Assembly (NCBI RefSeq): GCF_024054195.1
Contig: NZ_JAMXLB010000001.1
Coordinates: 2,980,129 to 3,044,128 of the forward strand
Source of the DNA: Flavobacterium sp. NRK F7
GTDB taxonomy: Bacteria; Bacteroidota; Bacteroidia; Flavobacteriales; Flavobacteriaceae
Length of the DNA: 64,000 nt
Direction of reading: 5' to 3'
The translations under genes were made by a program, and so were the position numbers. The notes below the pieces were generated by a model. It made no database searches and was not told where the DNA came from. It worked only from the letters and a program-made list of their open reading frames with translations. This document shows, piece after piece, positions 42,771-51,352 of this stretch. Positions within the stretch are counted from its first letter, which is position 1; each line of letters begins with the position of its first letter.

Positions 42771-44020
42771 CAACCGTTTTAATTAAACAAGCAACTATAC
42801 AAGATCAAAACAGTTCGTTCCACAACCAAACCGTAGATATTAAAATTGAAAACGGAACCATTACAGAAATGGCAAAAAACATAGCCATTCCTGAAGGTGC
42901 AACAGTAGTAGAAAAAGAAAACCTACATGTATCTCCAGGTTGGTTCGACACTTCTGTATCCTTGGGTGAACCAGGTTATGAAGATCGCGAAACTATTGCT
43001 CACGGTTTACAAGTAGCCGCTAAAAGTGGTTTTACCGCTATTGCATTACAACCAAACACAACTCCGGTTATCGATAATCAAGCGCAAGTAAAATTTGTTT
43101 TGGAAAGAGCCAAAGAGCAAGCAACTTCCTTGTTTCCTATTGGCGCACTAACCAAAAATAGCGAAGGACAGGATTTAGCAGAACTGTTCGATATGAAAAA
43201 TGCAGGTGCCATCGCTTTTGGAGATTACAACAAAGCCATTCAAGATGCCAATATTCAAAAAATTGCACTACAATATGTTCAAGATTTTGACGGATTGGTT
43301 ATTAGTTATTGCCAAGACAACTCCTTAAAAGGAAAAGGAATTGTAAATGAAGGCATCACTTCTACCCGATTAGGTTTGAAAGGAATACCCACCTTAGCGG
43401 AAGAATTACATATCGCTCGCAACTTATTTTTATTAGAATATACTGGTGGTAAACTACACATCCCTACCATCTCCACTCAAAAATCAATTGCTTTGATTAA
43501 AGAAGCCAAAGCCAAAGGTTTGCAGGTTACCTGTAGTGTTACGGTACATCATTTAGTATTAAACGAAGAGGTGTTAACGGGCTTCGATTCTCGCTACAAA
43601 GTCGCACCACCTTTACGCGATGAAGCTACTCGAAAAGCTTTGATAGCAGCGGTCTTAGACAATACGATAGATTGCATCACTTCCGACCATAATCCATTGG
43701 ATATTGAACATAAAAAATTGGAATTTGATATGGCAAAAGACGGAACCATTGGTTTAGAAAGTGCTTTTGGAACCTTACTTACGGTTTTACCTTTAGAAGT
43801 GGTTCTCGAAAAATTAACCGCAGGAAAAAAAATCTTTGGTTTACCAAAACAGGCTATTGAAATAAACACAACAGCCGAATTAACTTTCTTTACACCAACA
43901 GGCGAAAGTACGTTTACTAAAGAAAACATCGTATCCAAATCCAAAAATTCAGCGTTCTTAGGACAAAAAGTAAAAGGAAAAGCCTACGGAATTTACAACA
44001 ACGGGAAATTGGCAATCTAG
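42767..44020 (+). CDS. Dihydroorotase homologue lacking most metal ligands
   Basis: A 417-residue cytoplasmic amidohydrolase-fold protein, with all the landmarks of class I dihydroorotase: LHVSPGWFDTSVSLGEPGYE near residue 50, GALTKNSEGQDLAEL, FLLEYTGGKLHIPTISTQKS, the VHHLVLNEEVL region, VAPPLRDEATR, and TSDHNPLDIEHK. In active enzymes the first motif reads DxHVHxREPG. Here both His are Ser, and the later His ligands read SYCQDN and PTISTQ. Only the Asp of TSDHNP is clearly kept. It is therefore probably noncatalytic, as in known pseudo-dihydroorotases that support aspartate carbamoyltransferase. Annotation pipelines would call this pyrC; I leave the symbol empty. It overlaps the BatA-like gene. 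Confidence 0.85.
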   Translation: MTTVLIKQATIQDQNSSFHNQTVDIKIENGTITEMAKNIAIPEGATVVEKENLHVSPGWFDTSVSLGEPGYEDRETIAHGLQVAAKSGFTAIALQPNTTPVIDNQAQVKFVLERAKEQATSLFPIGALTKNSEGQDLAELFDMKNAGAIAFGDYNKAIQDANIQKIALQYVQDFDGLVISYCQDNSLKGKGIVNEGITSTRLGLKGIPTLAEELHIARNLFLLEYTGGKLHIPTISTQKSIALIKEAKAKGLQVTCSVTVHHLVLNEEVLTGFDSRYKVAPPLRDEATRKALIAAVLDNTIDCITSDHNPLDIEHKKLEFDMAKDGTIGLESAFGTLLTVLPLEVVLEKLTAGKKIFGLPKQAIEINTTAELTFFTPTGESTFTKENIVSKSKNSAFLGQKVKGKAYGIYNNGKLAI

Positions 44021-44092
44021 AAATTAAGAAGAAAGAAGGAAAAAGTAAAAAAAGACCTTCAACAAATAACAAATAGCAGTTAACAGTCAACA

Positions 44093-44146
44093 ACTTTAAA
44101 CTTTTAAACCATTAAACTTTTAAACCATAAACTTTAAACTTTTAAA
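44093..44146 (+). repeat. Short AT-rich tandem repeats
   Basis: Three imperfect copies of a unit of about 16 bases reading TTAAACTTTTAAACCA lie just before the ATG at 44152. The whole gap 44021-44151 is AT-rich and contains no gene. Confidence 0.7.
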
Positions 44147-44151
44147 CAAAA

Positions 44152-44478
44152 ATGAATACCGATATCGAAAAAGGAAAAAACACAGCTATCGTAAGTTACA
44201 TCACCATTATTGGTAGTGTAATTGCTATTTTTATGAATCAAGACGAAAACAAAAGTGAATTTGCTAGCTTTCATATTCGCCAAGGTTTAGGCATATTTTT
44301 AACCTTCTTTTTACTAGGTTATCCAATTGGTTATTTCAATAGTTGGATGGTCACTTCAGCCTTTTGGTTATTTATTTTTATCTTATGGATATATGGTTTT
44401 TTAGGAGCTTTAAATGGCGAAAAGAAATTGGTTCCTTTAGTGGGTGAATTCTATCAGAATTTGTTTAAGAGTTTGTAA
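44152..44478 (+). CDS. DUF4870-like small membrane protein
   Basis: A 108-residue inner-membrane protein with about three membrane segments (AIVSYITIIGSVIAIFM; IRQGLGIFLTFFLLGYPIGY; SAFWLFIFILWIYGFLGAL). The motif FASFHIRQGLGIFLTF after a charged loop and the C-terminal LNGEKKLVPLVGEFYQNL match the DUF4870-type family, where the helix-loop-helix around H-x-x-Q is the signature. No function is known. It lies 131 bases after the dihydroorotase-like gene and 24 before another membrane protein. Confidence 0.75.
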   Translation: MNTDIEKGKNTAIVSYITIIGSVIAIFMNQDENKSEFASFHIRQGLGIFLTFFLLGYPIGYFNSWMVTSAFWLFIFILWIYGFLGALNGEKKLVPLVGEFYQNLFKSL

Positions 44479-44502
44479 AACAAACAACAAAAATTTCATT
44501 GT

Positions 44503-45252
44503 ATGAGCTTACAAAAAATTTTATTAAAATTCCTACTTATTTTTATAAGCTTTGAACTTTTATTGGATATACTAAAACTAATAATTCCTGCAACAATTCT
44601 AGAATTAGAATTTTCATATATACTGCTTTTAGTTCGGTTAATACTATTTATTTTCCTTTTAAAAGAGTTATACCTAACTAAAGTAAAATATAGTTTTGTT
44701 CTTCTTGTCGTTTTAATGTATCCTATTTTAATTCAATTTATTCAATTCGGTTTAGGTTCAATTTTTATTCATTTTTGCTCACAAGAAACAAATAATGCAA
44801 ACGAAAATGGCTTGATAAATTTAGTCAACCAAATGACTAATTGTCCCTTTCCAACCACTTTGAATTTTTATTACTTATTCGAAGCTCCAATTTATTGTAT
44901 TAAAGATTTTTTTGAGAATTATACGTTTTCGTCTCTTTCAGGATTTATCTTTTCTCCATACATTATAAGCTTTATTGTATTTTTTAAATTTTCGCTTTTT
45001 ATGATTTTTAAAGAAAATCATAAAAATCCTTATTTAAGTTTACTACCTGTAATCGACTTCATAATCATTCTAAGAATTTGTAAATTACCCATTTATTGGA
45101 TTTTTATTTTAATGATACCCATTTTACGACTCTTTTGGTTCTATCAAATCAATAAAGAACTGTGTCAAATACAAAAAGTAAATGCATCCAATTCGATTTG
45201 GATGACCTTACTACCCACCGTATTTTATGGAAAATTAGTTTATAAACATTAA
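44503..45252 (+). CDS. Multi-pass membrane protein (DUF5684-like C-terminus)
   Basis: A 249-residue protein with about six hydrophobic segments. The N-terminal part (FLLIFISFELLLDILKLIIP and following) has no recognised motif. The C-terminal section (SLLPVIDFIIILRICKLPIY; FWFYQINKELCQIQKVN; WMTLLPTVFYGKLVY) fits the pattern of DUF5684-type membrane domains seen near signal peptidases in Flavobacteriaceae. It is probably cotranscribed with the neighbouring small membrane genes. The function is unknown. Confidence 0.65.
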   Translation: MSLQKILLKFLLIFISFELLLDILKLIIPATILELEFSYILLLVRLILFIFLLKELYLTKVKYSFVLLVVLMYPILIQFIQFGLGSIFIHFCSQETNNANENGLINLVNQMTNCPFPTTLNFYYLFEAPIYCIKDFFENYTFSSLSGFIFSPYIISFIVFFKFSLFMIFKENHKNPYLSLLPVIDFIIILRICKLPIYWIFILMIPILRLFWFYQINKELCQIQKVNASNSIWMTLLPTVFYGKLVYKH

Positions 45253-45263
45253 ATTCTTACCCA

Positions 45264-45446
45264 ATGAAATACCTTAAAATTACATTCACAAGAATCCTAT
45301 TAGGCTTTTTTGCCGCAAATATGGTAATCTCTCTACTTGTAAAAGATAACGACACTACACAATCGTATCTTATTTTGAAAATCATACTTACTACTGTTTT
45401 TTATTTTGGATTAACCCTCTACGTAAATAACGTTAAAAACAACTAA
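45264..45446 (+). CDS. Small membrane protein of 60 residues
   Basis: Two hydrophobic segments (ILLGFFAANMVISLLV; LKIILTTVFYFGLTLYV) separated by a short charged loop (KDNDTTQSY). I do not recognise a family. It starts 11 bases after the preceding membrane-protein gene, with normal coding composition, so it is probably a real cotranscribed gene. The following 282 bases to 45728 hold no gene that I can support. Confidence 0.6.
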   Translation: MKYLKITFTRILLGFFAANMVISLLVKDNDTTQSYLILKIILTTVFYFGLTLYVNNVKNN

Positions 45447-45699
45447 AAGGAATTCTAAAACCTTTGAAATAACCTACCGCAATTCTTCAAAAACCAATGG
45501 GAAGAATTCAAAAACCTATCGTACAAATGCAAAAAAGCATCGGTAACTTTTGAAAAAATAACAACAGTTTTCAAATATAGAGCTACCTATTAAAAAAAAC
45601 ATTCACACACTTATAATCAACTGATTTACAACAAATAATTCAAATTAAAAACAAAAAAACTAATTTTTACAAGTATGTAATTTCAAGTTAAATTTTATT

Positions 45700-45707
45700 T
45701 AACTTTG
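45700..45707 (+). promoter_or_regulatory. -7 promoter element for the T9SS protein gene at 45729
   Basis: TAACTTTG is a perfect TAnnTTTG match 22 bases before the ATG at 45729. Confidence 0.6.
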
Positions 45708-45728
45708 AGTTATATAACCGTATAAATT

Positions 45729-48020
45729 ATGACAAAAAAATTACTTACGCTATTAACTCTTATTCTAGGGTTAATCATGGGTTATTCTCAAGCAGAATTA
45801 ACCACAACGGCTCCATCTGCAAATTCCACAACTGGGCTTCGTGCTCCAAATGGAACAACGGCTCATACAACCGTACGTGGTGTTATCATTGTAACCGCAG
45901 CCGAACTAGCTGAAATTCCTAATGGAACAACAATTTCAAAATTAGGCTTTATTTTATCTGCTGCTGCAACACCAGGCCCATCTGGAGGAAACATACAAAT
46001 GTATCTTCAAAACACAACCGATGTGACCAATCTAAAATCAACAACATGGGCAACCGCTATTTCTACAATGACTAGTGTGTACAATGGCACCTATACTATC
46101 CCTTCTGTAGCAGGCTCGGTTGATGTTACCTTAACCACCCCTTTTGTATATACTGGAGGATCTATTTATGTAGCCTATGATTACTTAGGAGCTACTTTTA
46201 CAACAACAGGAGGTATATACAGTGCAAACAATTCTCTTTCTGGTGGATGGAAAGGTGATGTAAGTGCTACAACAACACCCCCAGCAACATTAACGCAATC
46301 TTCTTCGTTTAGACCTTCAATTCGTTTTTCATACGATAACCCTTTTACAAATGAATTAGCTGTTACTGGTATTGCAGGAGAAAAAGGTGTTTTCAACAAT
46401 ACAATAAGTCAAAATCAAACCGTAACATCTCTTATTAAAAATACTTCATCTGTAACATTAACAAATATTCCAGTAACGTTAACAATTACAGGTGCAAATC
46501 CGTATACCACAAGTCAAAGTATTCCAACTATTAATGCTGGTGAAACGATTACATTGTTATTTACTAATGTACCTACAATAAATCTTGGTACACAAACCAT
46601 TACAGTTTCTATTCCTTCTGATGAAAATCCAGCCAATAACAGTCAGACATTCAATCAAAATGTGCTATGCGATAAAATTGGATATACACAAGGTACCACA
46701 CAAACAGGTGCCGTTGGATTCAATACAGGTGCAGGAGTGATTGCCGTAAAACACGAAATTCCTAATACAATTGAAACCTATGTAAAAACGGTTTCAAATT
46801 ATTTTCCGGTAACAGCAAATAACTCTGGTAATACAATAAAAGGACTATTATTTGACACAAATGGTGTTAAAATAGATTCTACTGCAGTAATTACAATAAC
46901 TCCAGCAATGTTAGGTACAAAACAAGATTTTGACTTTATTAATGGTAATATAAATGTTGCTGGACAAACCATCTATGTTGGTTTTAGACAAGTTGCAAAT
47001 ACAACCTCAGGATATTTTCCTTTTGCAAACCAAAATAATTCGTATGTAGACCCTAACGCTGCTGCTACATTCGGATTAAATGGTGGAGTTCCAAATCCTG
47101 TAGGTTCTGGACTTGGTTATTTAATGATTGAAGCTACATTTACTTTCGGAGGCTTTGATGTGGCAAACTCATCCATTAATGGTACGGTATGTTCAAATTC
47201 AACACTAAACATTACTCCTATTTCAGGATATTCAAATTACGAGTTTTTCGTTAATGGAAGTAGTGTCCAAAATGGGACGTCAACCACATATACAACAGGT
47301 CTAATAACCGCAACAACAACATTCAACGTTACCATTACTAATGGTTCTTGTGTAATAAGTAGTAATATAACTACAATAAATCCAGTAACTGCAGAAGCAG
47401 GGACGCTACAAATTACTGGGACAACCGAGACTGCAACAACTATTTGCGTAGGCGAAGGTGTGGATGATTTAATTGATGTTGAATTCGTAGATACTGGCCT
47501 ATTGAATGGAGAGTATTATACTTTTGTTATAACAGATCAAGCTACAGGTAATATTCTGGCAACACCTGCTTCAGGACCTTTTAATTTAGAAACTGCTCCT
47601 CCAGGAAACTGTGATATATGGTATTTAAGCTATTATGGTGATATTGGCTTAGGAACTGCTACAAACGTTAGTCAATTAAATGGTTGTTTTGATTTATCTA
47701 ATCCAATATCAGTAACTAGGCTTTCTGGATCAGACTGTGACGCTTTAAACGCTAACAATTTTAGCAATAATCAAATCTTTAATGTTTACCCAAATCCTAC
47801 AACAAGTATCTTAAATATAAATTACCTTGGAGTAAAAACTTTAGATTTAAATATTAGTATTAATACTGTTTTAGGCAAGGAAGTCTTTTCTAAAAAATAT
47901 GAAAAAGTTCAAAATCATATCAGTTTAAATTTAAATTCTTATCCCAATGGGATTTATTTTGTAAACATCATAGATAATGAATCTGGAAGTGTTTTGGTTA
48001 AAAGAATAGTTAAAAACTAA
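45729..48020 (+). CDS. Secreted protein with CARDB-like domain and T9SS type A sorting domain
   Basis: A 763-residue exported protein. The signal peptide ends near GYSQA. The mature part is all-beta: an N-terminal domain (GLRAPNGTTAHTTVRGVIIV; LAEIPNGTTISKLGFIL), a CARDB-like sandwich near residues 205-305 (NELAVTGIAGEKGVFNN to TVSIPSDENPANNSQTF), an Ig-like domain with SGYSNYEFFVNGSSVQ, and a type A sorting domain in the last 80 residues (FNVYPNPTTSILNI, then the SYPNGIYFVNI segment and a basic end). No catalytic motif is visible. It stands alone between its own promoter and the terminator at 48051. The role is probably structural or adhesive. Confidence 0.85.
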   Translation: MTKKLLTLLTLILGLIMGYSQAELTTTAPSANSTTGLRAPNGTTAHTTVRGVIIVTAAELAEIPNGTTISKLGFILSAAATPGPSGGNIQMYLQNTTDVTNLKSTTWATAISTMTSVYNGTYTIPSVAGSVDVTLTTPFVYTGGSIYVAYDYLGATFTTTGGIYSANNSLSGGWKGDVSATTTPPATLTQSSSFRPSIRFSYDNPFTNELAVTGIAGEKGVFNNTISQNQTVTSLIKNTSSVTLTNIPVTLTITGANPYTTSQSIPTINAGETITLLFTNVPTINLGTQTITVSIPSDENPANNSQTFNQNVLCDKIGYTQGTTQTGAVGFNTGAGVIAVKHEIPNTIETYVKTVSNYFPVTANNSGNTIKGLLFDTNGVKIDSTAVITITPAMLGTKQDFDFINGNINVAGQTIYVGFRQVANTTSGYFPFANQNNSYVDPNAAATFGLNGGVPNPVGSGLGYLMIEATFTFGGFDVANSSINGTVCSNSTLNITPISGYSNYEFFVNGSSVQNGTSTTYTTGLITATTTFNVTITNGSCVISSNITTINPVTAEAGTLQITGTTETATTICVGEGVDDLIDVEFVDTGLLNGEYYTFVITDQATGNILATPASGPFNLETAPPGNCDIWYLSYYGDIGLGTATNVSQLNGCFDLSNPISVTRLSGSDCDALNANNFSNNQIFNVYPNPTTSILNINYLGVKTLDLNISINTVLGKEVFSKKYEKVQNHISLNLNSYPNGIYFVNIIDNESGSVLVKRIVKN

Positions 48021-48050
48021 TCTTTAACTTATAACAAACATAAAAAGTAT

Positions 48051-48084
48051 AACCAGAGAAAAAGAATCTCTGGTTTCTTTTTTA
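48051..48084 (+). terminator. Intrinsic terminator
   Basis: AACCAGAGA at 48051-48059 pairs with TCTCTGGTT at 48067-48075, followed by a T-rich tail. It closes the T9SS gene. The next 160 bases to 48243 hold no recognised element. Confidence 0.8.
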
Positions 48085-48243
48085 TATAACAATACGCTAC
48101 AAATTAGTAATTCATATTCCCTTTTCAAAACCTTTAATTTTCAAAACCCAATAATTATATAACATCTTCTCCAAATCCTATAACTCCTTCGTTATAAACT
48201 GCAACTACCTTTATCCTACTAATAATTACTAAAAATAAACAGT

Positions 48244-48804
48244 ATGGAAACCAAAGAAAAAAAACAAACAACAACCAAAGCAACTCCTAAAAAAAATGCA
48301 GCGGAAGGATTAAGAGACTTATTTATCGATTCTCTAAAAGACATTTATTGGGCGGAGAAAGCGCTTTCTAAAGCACTTCCTAAAATGTCTAAAAATGCAA
48401 CAAGCAAAACATTAATTAAAACCATAGATAGTCATCTAGAAGAAACCCATCATCAAATAGAAAGACTAGAAAAAGTCTTTGAAAGTATTGGCGAAAAAGC
48501 AAGTGCTAAGAAATGTGAAGCAATGGATGGTTTAATCAAAGAAGGAGAAGAAATTGTAAAGGAAACGGAAATTGGAGCTGTTAGAGATGCGGGAATAATT
48601 GCAGCTTCACAAAAGATTGAACATTATGAAATAGCAACTTATGGTACACTTGCTTCTTTTGCCAAAACTCTAAAAGAAGAAAAAGCATTAAAACTATTAT
48701 TAGAAACGCTTAAAGAAGAGAAAGACGCAGATTATGCCTTAACAGATGCCGCGTACAATTCTATCAATTTTGATGCAAAAGAAGAAGAAGAAGAAGAAGA
48801 ATAA
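48244..48804 (+). CDS. DUF892 (YciE/YciF-like) ferritin-like protein
   Basis: A 186-residue cytoplasmic four-helix protein. After a Lys/Thr-rich N-terminal tail (residues 1-19), the DUF892 domain begins with LRDLFIDSLKDIYWAEKALS. SHLEETHHQIERLEKVFE and KIEHYEIATYGTLASFAKTL contain the Glu/His residues that form the ferritin-like metal site. The C-terminus is an acidic run (DAKEEEEEEE). Related YciF-type proteins are stress proteins in other bacteria. It is a single gene closed by the terminator at 48835. Confidence 0.88.
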   Translation: METKEKKQTTTKATPKKNAAEGLRDLFIDSLKDIYWAEKALSKALPKMSKNATSKTLIKTIDSHLEETHHQIERLEKVFESIGEKASAKKCEAMDGLIKEGEEIVKETEIGAVRDAGIIAASQKIEHYEIATYGTLASFAKTLKEEKALKLLLETLKEEKDADYALTDAAYNSINFDAKEEEEEEE

Positions 48805-48834
48805 AAACCCCTCGTGAGTTATTTTTTTTTGATG

Positions 48835-48868
48835 CCTGCTTTATATTGATTTATAAAGCAGGTTTTTT
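48835..48868 (+). terminator. Intrinsic terminator
   Basis: CCTGCTTTATA at 48835-48845 pairs perfectly with TATAAAGCAGG at 48852-48862, followed by T6. Confidence 0.85.
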
Positions 48869-48971
48869 ATTTAAACCAAAAAAACAGGAAATTTATCCCA
48901 AAGAAAACAGGCTTTTTCCCCGAAATCACCTCTTTAAGTATGATTATTTTTAGTATCTAAAAAATCGAATC

Positions 48972-49790
48972 ATGCAAAAAAAATCATACCTTAAAGAAAT
49001 CAGCATTAGTAGTACCCAACAACGATTTGGAACTACTAAGATTAAAAAAGATGTTGAAAAAATTCAATCGTGGCTCACCCTCTTTGCCATGCAAAATCCA
49101 AACGCTGGAACAGCTACTGGTATCGATGGCGATTTTGGTCCCGCTACTGAAAAAGCCGTCATGAACTTCCAAACGGCAATTGGGGAAAGACCCACAGGAA
49201 TTGTAGATACCCACTTGTTTGCGCAACTAACAGCGCCTCTTAAAAATGCATTTGAAGCTCCTATTACGGGTAACAACTTAAGAGAATTAGTAATCAACAC
49301 GGCAAAAAATCACGCCAAATACAACCCATTCGAATTAATCATTCGAAATCAGAGCAACTCAGGTCCTTGGGTACGTGCTTATATGGATGGCAACGAAGGC
49401 ACGTATTGGTATTGGTGCATGGGGTTTGCACAAACCATAATTGATCAAGCCGCTTCTATAGTAGGAAAAAATTTCAAAACCCTCATGCCGTTATCCTACA
49501 GTTGCGACACCATTGGTACAACCGGATTGCAAAAGAAAATCTTGACACGCTATCAAACTGCCAGAACCAACCCTAGTCTAATTCAACCTGGTGACCTGTT
49601 TCTTTTGCAAAAATCTACTTACGATTGGTTTCACACGGGTATCGTAATTAGCGTGCAAGGTGATACTATCGAAACCATTGAAGGCAATACCAATGCAGAT
49701 GGCTCTAGCAACGGTAATGCCGTACTCAATAGAATCCGAAATTTCAAACAATCCAAAATCGATTTCTTCTCCATCGAATCTTTGGTATAA
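48972..49790 (+). CDS. Peptidoglycan-binding protein with CHAP-like domain
   Basis: A 272-residue protein. The N-terminal half has a PG_binding_1 domain (VEKIQSWLTLFAMQNP; TGIDGDFGPATEKAVMNFQT; GIVDTHLFAQLT). The C-terminal half looks like a CHAP/NlpC-type amidase fold (WYWCMGFAQTIIDQA with a candidate catalytic Cys, DWFHTGIVISVQGD with a candidate His, TIEGNTNADGSSNGNAV). No signal peptide is visible, so export by other means or a cytoplasmic or lytic role is unclear. The start at 48972 is the only suitable ATG near the N-terminus. The gene stands alone, with a REP-like element after it. Confidence 0.8.
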   Translation: MQKKSYLKEISISSTQQRFGTTKIKKDVEKIQSWLTLFAMQNPNAGTATGIDGDFGPATEKAVMNFQTAIGERPTGIVDTHLFAQLTAPLKNAFEAPITGNNLRELVINTAKNHAKYNPFELIIRNQSNSGPWVRAYMDGNEGTYWYWCMGFAQTIIDQAASIVGKNFKTLMPLSYSCDTIGTTGLQKKILTRYQTARTNPSLIQPGDLFLLQKSTYDWFHTGIVISVQGDTIETIEGNTNADGSSNGNAVLNRIRNFKQSKIDFFSIESLV

Positions 49791-49805
49791 TTAAAAATCA
49801 AATCC

Positions 49806-49849
49806 TCACTTCGAGTGTCTCAATTTCAATTGTGGTGTATCGAGAACTC
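49806..49849 (+). repeat. REP-like element
   Basis: It runs from TCACTTCGAGTG (49806) to GTGTATCGAGAACT (49849), with the same ends as the element at 39741. It lies in the 261-base gap after the peptidoglycan-binding gene. Confidence 0.65.
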
Positions 49850-49902
49850 TTAGGAGCACCTAAATCGAATTCGCAGCAAAATCCTCCCGCTATTCGTTCT
49901 AT

Positions 49903-49949
49903 CTTTTTATTTTCTTTCACCTAAAAGAGGAAAAAAAGAAAATAAAAAG
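49903..49949. repeat. 15-bp perfect inverted repeat
   Basis: CTTTTTATTTTCTTT at 49903-49917 is the reverse complement of AAAGAAAATAAAAAG at 49935-49949, with a 17-base loop. No T-run of a normal terminator follows on the + strand. Together with the adjacent REP-like element it fills the intergenic gap. Confidence 0.7.
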
Positions 49950-50017
49950 GATGCCACTATTATCGGGGCTAACCTACAACTTTTTCAATTTAAGACCAGA
50001 AAAATAAATATTAGTGC

Positions 50018-50025
50018 TATTTTTG
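50018..50025 (+). promoter_or_regulatory. -7 promoter element for the carboxylesterase gene
   Basis: TATTTTTG is a perfect TAnnTTTG match 34 bases before the ATG at 50052. Confidence 0.5.
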
Positions 50026-50051
50026 ACATCCAATAATCAGAATACACAACC

Positions 50052-50696
50052 ATGAATTTACATTATCTCGTTAGAGAACCAAAAAACATACAAGCACAAA
50101 ATCCTCTTTTACTATTATTACACGGTTACGGCAGTAATGAAGAAGACTTGTTCTCATTTGCCAGTGAACTACCTGAGGAATACTATGTCATTTCGGTACG
50201 CGCACCTTATAATTTACAGCCATATGGTCATGCTTGGTATGCCATCCATTTTGATGCGGATGAAAATAAATTCTCAGATGATGTTCAAGCACAACAATCC
50301 AGAGATTTAATTGCTTCCTTTATTGATGAAGTACTGGAAAAATATCCTATAGCAAAAGAACAAGTAACGTTAATTGGTTTTAGTCAAGGGAGTATTCTAA
50401 GTTATGCAACCGCATTGAGTTACCCAGAAAAAATTAGTCGTGTTGTTGCATTAAGCGGTTATTTAAACGAAAACATATTGGTTACTGAGTATCAAAAGAA
50501 AGCAAACCAACATTTACAATTCTATATTTCACATGGTACGGTTGACCAAGTGATTCCTGTAGATTGGGCACGAAAAGCAAAACCTTTTTTAGAAAATCTT
50601 GGTTTTTCAGTAACTTACAAAGAATATCCTATTGGCCATGGCGTTTCTCCTCAAAACTTTTACGACTTTAAAAATTGGTTGGAAAGTACGAAGTAA
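50052..50696 (+). CDS. Phospholipase/carboxylesterase family alpha/beta hydrolase
   Basis: A 214-residue cytoplasmic serine hydrolase of the YpfH/carboxylesterase type. LLLLLHGYGSNEEDLFSFA gives the oxyanion region, VISVRAPYNLQPYGHAWYAI is the family stretch, and the nucleophile Ser lies in LIGFSQGSILSYA near residue 117. The acid is in GTVDQVIPVDWA and the His in EYPIGHGVSPQNF. The length is normal. A small gene of unknown function begins three bases after its stop and is probably cotranscribed. Such enzymes hydrolyse small esters or lysophospholipids; the physiological substrate is unknown. Confidence 0.88.
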   Translation: MNLHYLVREPKNIQAQNPLLLLLHGYGSNEEDLFSFASELPEEYYVISVRAPYNLQPYGHAWYAIHFDADENKFSDDVQAQQSRDLIASFIDEVLEKYPIAKEQVTLIGFSQGSILSYATALSYPEKISRVVALSGYLNENILVTEYQKKANQHLQFYISHGTVDQVIPVDWARKAKPFLENLGFSVTYKEYPIGHGVSPQNFYDFKNWLESTK

Positions 50697-50699
50697 TTA

Positions 50700-51311
50700 A
50701 TGGAACAACCAATTGAATATAGTATCAAATCTAGTTTTTATGACCGTAAAAGAAAACTAATTCTATCACCAAATTATATTGAATTTGAAGATAATGATTT
50801 AGCTAATGGATCAAATACAAAATTTGAAACAAAAGATATTGATTCATTTAGATATGGAGTTAAATGGATTAAGGGTTATGCCTTTACATTTGGGAGAATA
50901 TATTTAATTGAAATTAGAAATAAAGAAGGTAAAATATTACGACTCAAATTAAAATCAATTTATGGAATAAGAAAAAAAGAATTATTTCAAAAATATGCAT
51001 CTATAATTAATTCTTTACAAGATTTATATTTTATTCCTACAGCTGAAAAGTTTATCAAATTATATCAAAATAAAGAAGAATTTAATTTTGGACCAATTAA
51101 AATCAAACCTGAAGGAGTTGAATTAAAAAACAAAAAAACAATTCTTTGGAAAGATTTATATACTAAAAATTATTTTACCAAGTACAGTATCGCATCAAAA
51201 TCCAATAAGAATGATTATTGCCTTTTTGAATATAACGAAGATTGGAATACTGCAGTTTTATTTTCAGTTATTGAAAAAATACTTTTAAATAAAAAAGAAG
51301 GCGCTACTTAA
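50700..51311 (+). CDS. Hypothetical PH-like protein
   Basis: A 203-residue cytoplasmic protein that I do not recognise. It has two segments of similar plan (LILSPNYIEFEDNDLANG; FETKDIDSFRYGVKWIKGY; then IKIKPEGVELKNKKTILWKD), beta-rich with a final helix, which recalls bacterial PH-like domains. There is no signal peptide or membrane segment. It is probably cotranscribed with the carboxylesterase. Its last codons (EGAT and stop) form one arm of the terminator of the convergent fasciclin gene. Confidence 0.65.
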   Translation: MEQPIEYSIKSSFYDRKRKLILSPNYIEFEDNDLANGSNTKFETKDIDSFRYGVKWIKGYAFTFGRIYLIEIRNKEGKILRLKLKSIYGIRKKELFQKYASIINSLQDLYFIPTAEKFIKLYQNKEEFNFGPIKIKPEGVELKNKKTILWKDLYTKNYFTKYSIASKSNKNDYCLFEYNEDWNTAVLFSVIEKILLNKKEGAT

Positions 51312-51324
51312 CAGTAGCGCCTTC
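51291..51324 (-). terminator. Intrinsic terminator of the fasciclin gene, inside the end of the convergent gene
   Basis: GAAGGCGCTACT at 51297-51308 pairs perfectly over 12 bases with AGTAGCGCCTTC at 51313-51324. On the - strand the hairpin is followed by T6 (A-run 51291-51296), so it terminates the fasciclin transcript. It overlaps the last four codons and stop of the + strand gene. Confidence 0.85.
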
Positions 51325-51352
51325 CCCAAAAAAACAAACTAAAACTAAACAA

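Noticed and set aside
45447..45728. Possible short coding remnant in the gap before the T9SS gene
   Set aside because: A 37-codon open stretch exists but has no start codon, and the sequence looks like degenerate AAATTC/AAAAACC repeats.
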